DNA of 10,866 nucleotides, from assembly GCA_903813345.2 (NCBI GenBank), contig CAIIXF020000007.1, forward strand, positions 27,442,698 to 27,453,563, read 5' to 3'. Each line of letters starts with the position of its first letter. Within the stretch, counting starts at the first letter, position 1. The translations under genes were made by a program, and so were the position numbers. Source of the stretch: Owenia fusiformis (lineage: Eukaryota > Annelida > Polychaeta > Sabellida > Oweniidae). Shown piece after piece: positions 7,851-10,866 of the stretch. A model generated the notes under the pieces. That model made no database searches. It saw nothing but the letters and a program-made list of their open reading frames with translations, and was not told where the DNA came from.

Positions 7851-7953
7851 TACCATATTCGCCGTAAAAAGCGCCCAGGGTCATTCCTCGTTATTTCTTT
7901 GAAGCCGGGTGGGCGCTTATTAGGTTTGGGGGCTTATTAGGGCGATTACGGTA
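7851..7953. mobile_element. ~103-bp MITE-like element with imperfect inverted repeats
   Basis: The left end TACCATATTCGCCGTAAAAA and the reverse complement of the right end, TACCGTAATCGCCCTAATAA, align as imperfect terminal inverted repeats. Both continue into AAGCGCCC-like sequence, with GGGCGCTTATTAGG just inside. TA is present at both outer edges. It has no coding capacity and is more GC-rich than its surroundings. It resembles short GCGCTTATTAGG-type interspersed repeats of marine invertebrates, from memory only. Confidence 0.65.
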
Positions 7954-9065
7954 CCTAGTACATATAGTAGTATTCTGAATAAAAACTCTAAAGTGATCAT
8001 GCAAGTACTGACCAGTAGATTATTCTGCCAGTTCAAATATGTGAGTGACTTCTCATCCCACAAGAAAAAATCCAAGAAATTGTGATCTTTTTCAAATTAT
8101 GATACATTCTCTGGATATTCAGTCTAATCATTGTTACTAATGAAATGCATAATAGTGGAAAATGTAATTTTACACCTGTGGTCCCTCTCCTATCCTTGCC
8201 TTAGTCGGTCTCATTTTACTCTTATTGATTTTTTTTATTTTATATTAATTGAAAATCAAGATAAGAAAAAGATAACACTGACTTGGGCAAGGCTACCCTC
8301 TCCCCTGACTATCTAGATCCCTTGTTGGAGGATTAGTGGGGAAGGAGAGAGGCAGAGAATTTATTTGCCAGATTAAATGGCACATGTCATATAAAATTAT
8401 TGTTTACTGTTCAACAGCATTCCTTTTTGCTTTATCTGTGATTCTGACTTTTAAGTATCAGATTTATTTTACATGTGTGTAACACAGACAAATTACATGT
8501 GCCATACATACTTAGATTTTTTAACATTTTACATGTTATTTACATGTCAAGCATTGTATTTTTAAAGATAATAAACTCTTGGATTTTCAAATATAGTAGT
8601 TTTTTTTTTTTGTACAGCTATGACATTTTCATGTCCCTTCCTATCAAGTGAGGTGTTATTTGTTTTATTTTTTAGCATCTTTCCATTAATGAGCATCTGT
8701 ACATGTTCTATGACTCTATTTAATTGACTGGGCGTCCGTCTATTACCCACTGTTCATGTAAGCAGTACAGTTTTTCATCAGCGTTGTAACAACTCAAAAT
8801 TATTATTTCATTCATATCCTTTCCAAGTTCTCCTTTCTAATGATATATTAATTTCTCAGAATAGATAATTAAATTCAAAAGCGTTTTTAAGAACAAAATG
8901 TGTTTCGATACTTTTTATGAATACCGCTAAAATTGATGAATACTTCTTGAATTTTAGTTGGCAAACAAGCTAGATAGGTGATATTCTATTGACAAGTAAT
9001 TTTGAACGCTTTTTTATGTGGTAGATTCAGGCATACGGTCAATAAATTAAATAAAGCAAATAAGT
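7954..9065. other. Intergenic region between convergent genes
   Basis: No convincing exon is seen on either strand; open frames are short and unlike known proteins. Notable content is weak inverted segments rich in CTCTCC/GGAGAG and CCTTGCC/GGCAAGG around 8180-8360, a poly-T run near 8600, and frequent ACATGT words near 8470-8550. Confidence 0.6.
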
Positions 9066-9362
9066 TTTATTGATTACATAATATTATTACATAATAATTA
9101 TAATAAAAGAATTACTTTACATTGATTGTACATTACATTACACTACTTGTATATTATATTACAGTACAGTATAGTACAGTATATAGCGCAGTACCGTAGT
9201 AGTACAGTGCATTATACATCATAGAAAACATCAAGCTATGACTGACTATTCGAAAGACGTTCATGAAAAATATATTTTATTCATTGGTCATATTTTTATA
9301 ATTGTGTAATTCCGTATGAGGAAACATGAACTCAAAAACGAATGACTTGCCATTTTTATACC
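9066..9362 (-). other. Probable 3' UTR of the glutamate-receptor-like gene
   Basis: On the minus strand, AATAAA occurs at 9281-9276 (82 nt after the stop) and again at 9071-9066. Between them lies a low-complexity stretch (about 9075-9215) of TTACATTA, TACAGTA and GTAGTA words. The proximal signal seems the more likely one. The exact transcript end is not determinable from sequence. Confidence 0.5.
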
Positions 9363-9866
9363 TCATATATGATTAGCACCATCATTAAAATAATTTGGGG
9401 TTTGTCTCAGGAACCAGTTGCTTTTATCAATTTGTATATTTGATGTATTAGTCCCCGGTCTCCACGGAGACACATCACCAGTGGCATCTGAATTATCTAA
9501 GCCACTTAGTGGATCATTAAATACTGTAAAATTAGCACTGGTATCAATTCCACTAGTACCAGGTCCAGTTGTAATGTTTAAATATCTTTTATTTGATTTG
9601 TGCATATGAGTATGAGTAGACTTAAGTGCTCGGAGTAGTACCAGTTTAAATGTCTTTGTTGAGCCTGGTACTGCTATTGGAGGTATCATGGTGCTAAGTG
9701 ATGAAATTGAAGCTTGATTGTCACCAAGCTCTTCTCGTGCCGACGGTTTATGTTTGTCACGTCGTCTCCAGAAATATGGAATAGTAGGTAACCAATCATC
9801 TCTTATATCTTGATATAACAATCCAAGTCTTAGTTTGAGTGCATTTTTGAAAGTATGGGGGGTTTG
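9363..9866 (-). CDS. Ionotropic-glutamate-receptor-like gene, last exon: cytoplasmic tail
   Basis: The exon starts after acceptor TCTATTTCCAG (minus strand) in phase 0, matching the phase-0 donor of the M4 exon at 10119, and runs 167 codons to TGA. It encodes the intracellular C-terminal tail: first a basic amphipathic stretch (FKNALKLRLGLLYQDIRDDW, then FWRRRDKHK), then Ser/Thr-rich sequence, ending WFLRQTPNYFNDGANHI. An in-frame alternative acceptor (AAACAG, exon start 9902) would add 12 residues, but these are hydrophobic and unlikely in a cytosolic tail. The last ~38 codons are homologous to the end of the nested protein at 5050. The tail itself matches no family I can name; the assignment rests on the upstream M4 exon. 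Confidence 0.72.
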   Translation of the reverse strand, partial: QTPHTFKNALKLRLGLLYQDIRDDWLPTIPYFWRRRDKHKPSAREELGDNQASISSLSTMIPPIAVPGSTKTFKLVLLRALKSTHTHMHKSNKRYLNITTGPGTSGIDTSANFTVFNDPLSGLDNSDATGDVSPWRPGTNTSNIQIDKSNWFLRQTPNYFNDGANHI

Positions 9867-10118
9867 CTGGAAATAGACACATAGGATATATTGGAGAGTT
9901 ACCTGTTTGAAAAATAACATGTGACTCAATTGAGGAATGCAGAAAAATTCCGAACATGCACCCTGGCCTTAAAACCCCACTGTCCTCTTTCTGGGGAACT
10001 ATACATTTCTCAAATTATTGCAATAAAAATATGGTTCTTAATTAAAGTTTCAAATTTCTTATGGAGATTTTGAAGAAAAAAAGATGGAACACTCATGTAT
10101 TTATAAAAGATCTCTTAC
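9867..10118 (-). other. 252-bp intron between the M4 and tail exons
   Basis: Minus-strand donor GTAAGA starts at 10118 and the acceptor CAG ends at 9867; both flanks are in phase 0. The sequence is AT-rich with no other recognisable content. Confidence 0.7.
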
Positions 10119-10261
10119 CTTTTGCATTTTAGTAGGACCAATATTCCTTGTACTTGTTGAAGCAACGATCCATTCCAACACCATGACAACAACACTGGTG
10201 GCAAGACCTCCGTAAATTATGTAGAAAACTCCTGCCAATAAGCGACAATTACTAAGGACCA
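10119..10261 (-). CDS. Ionotropic-glutamate-receptor-like gene, penultimate exon: M4 helix
   Basis: The exon encodes NCRLLAGVFYIIYGGLATSV followed by VVMVLEWIVAS and a polar segment ending KMQK, then donor AAG|GTAAGA. The pattern L-A-G-V-F-Y-I-[IL] followed by a Gly-containing hydrophobic stretch and a closing E-W is the signature of the last transmembrane helix (M4) of ionotropic glutamate receptors, where the S2 ligand-binding lobe meets the membrane. I placed the 5' edge at acceptor ATTTTAG (exon start 10261, phase 1); an AG 10 nt further in would give 10251. Which class it belongs to (AMPA/kainate, NMDA, delta or an invertebrate-specific class) cannot be told from M4 alone. Ligand-binding exons lie beyond the right edge of the window. 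Confidence 0.72.
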
Positions 10262-10866
10262 CTAAAATGCTATAATGGCTAATAATGCTCAAAGCACAGT
10301 CACTTATACTGTACATGTAATCATGTATTGCATTCTTTGTACAAATGAATATTTAAAAGCCCACTTCGCGTATTTTCAATGTTTTTAGCCAAAATAAATA
10401 CTTACATTTGAATTTTATAGAATGTCCAATGTATTGATAAGAACCTTATCTTTCATTTGACACCAACAACAGCTCAAACGAACCACAACAAAGCTTACAA
10501 TAATAAATCAAAAAATACTTTCGATCTGTCAATCTTTATATATCAAGTTTTTATCAATGTCATGGAAAAATGGCGAAGGTGTTTGTATTTCATGATACAT
10601 TCATTTTTATTGATGCGTCGCCATCTTTAAATCAAAAGTAATTTAAGACATGTACTTTGTTTAGCATGTGCGTGTACTACTAATGATCTCTTAACTTCAA
10701 ATGCTTTTTTCTATGTGAGTTATTCTTTTCTTGGTTCAATATTAAAGCTAATCAAACTTTGTTTCATATTTGAGTGAGTGTGTGAGTAACATGTTTCAAT
10801 GACTATTTTTTCTTTTAGATTAAGTATAATGGGCTTTTAATAAGTAAATAAAAAAGGATCATTATA
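10262..10866 (-). other. Intron of the receptor gene (partial)
   Basis: I looked for S2-lobe or pore-helix coding sequence on the minus strand and found none; all frames are closed quickly. It is taken as intron sequence continuing past the window. Confidence 0.55.

Noticed and set aside
8180-8360. Possible hairpin or small RNA from CTCTCC/GGAGAG and CCTTGCC/GGCAAGG segments
   Set aside because: Pairing is short, interrupted and split over a large loop; it does not resemble a microRNA precursor.
10101-10316. Minus-strand frame starting at an ATG at 10316 as a small stand-alone membrane protein
   Set aside because: The M4 signature and the splice-site pair with the tail exon explain it better as an internal exon. 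The codons 5' of 10261 look like intron.

Overview
This is an AT-rich animal nuclear window. It has short spliced exons with GT/AG boundaries, long repeat-filled introns, miniature inverted-repeat elements and AATAAA signals. The repeat style (two TA-flanked MITE-like elements, a 23-bp minisatellite, a ~145-bp tandem array, many ACATGTA words) and a receptor tail carrying an 'IYxSI...GYE' motif suggest a marine invertebrate deuterostome or lophotrochozoan. The species cannot be fixed from the window.

Plus strand: the last two coding exons of a monofunctional, N-acetylglutamate-dependent carbamoyl-phosphate synthase (CPS1, CPSase I/III type) lie at 989-1107 and 7521-7749. The 6.4-kb intron between them joins in phase through a split lysine codon. 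Together the exons encode the C-terminal allosteric (MGS-like) domain, with all six known N-acetylglutamate contacts kept. The gene ends at TAA 7747-7749, with AATAAA at 7845-7850.

Inside that intron, on the minus strand, sits a nested gene that appears to have a single coding exon (5050-6930, 626 aa). It encodes a type I membrane protein: signal peptide, an array of 12 Ser/Asp repeats, a Thr/Pro mucin-like stalk, one transmembrane helix, and a ~195-residue cytoplasmic tail with a 57-residue duplication and several Tyr motifs. The rest of the intron holds a 23-bp minisatellite (1185-1583), a ~480-bp MITE (2448-2932) and a ~145-bp tandem array (3228-4430).

Right side, minus strand: two C-terminal exons (10119-10261 and 9363-9866) of an ionotropic-glutamate-receptor-like channel, giving the M4 helix and the cytoplasmic tail. 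This gene converges on CPS1 across a gene-poor gap.

The most interesting link is that the receptor tail and the nested membrane protein end in a homologous ~35-residue module (core N-W-x-L-R-x3-N-Y-F-N-x-G) recognisable in both protein and DNA. The two genes lie on the same strand, with the CPS1 terminal exon between them.
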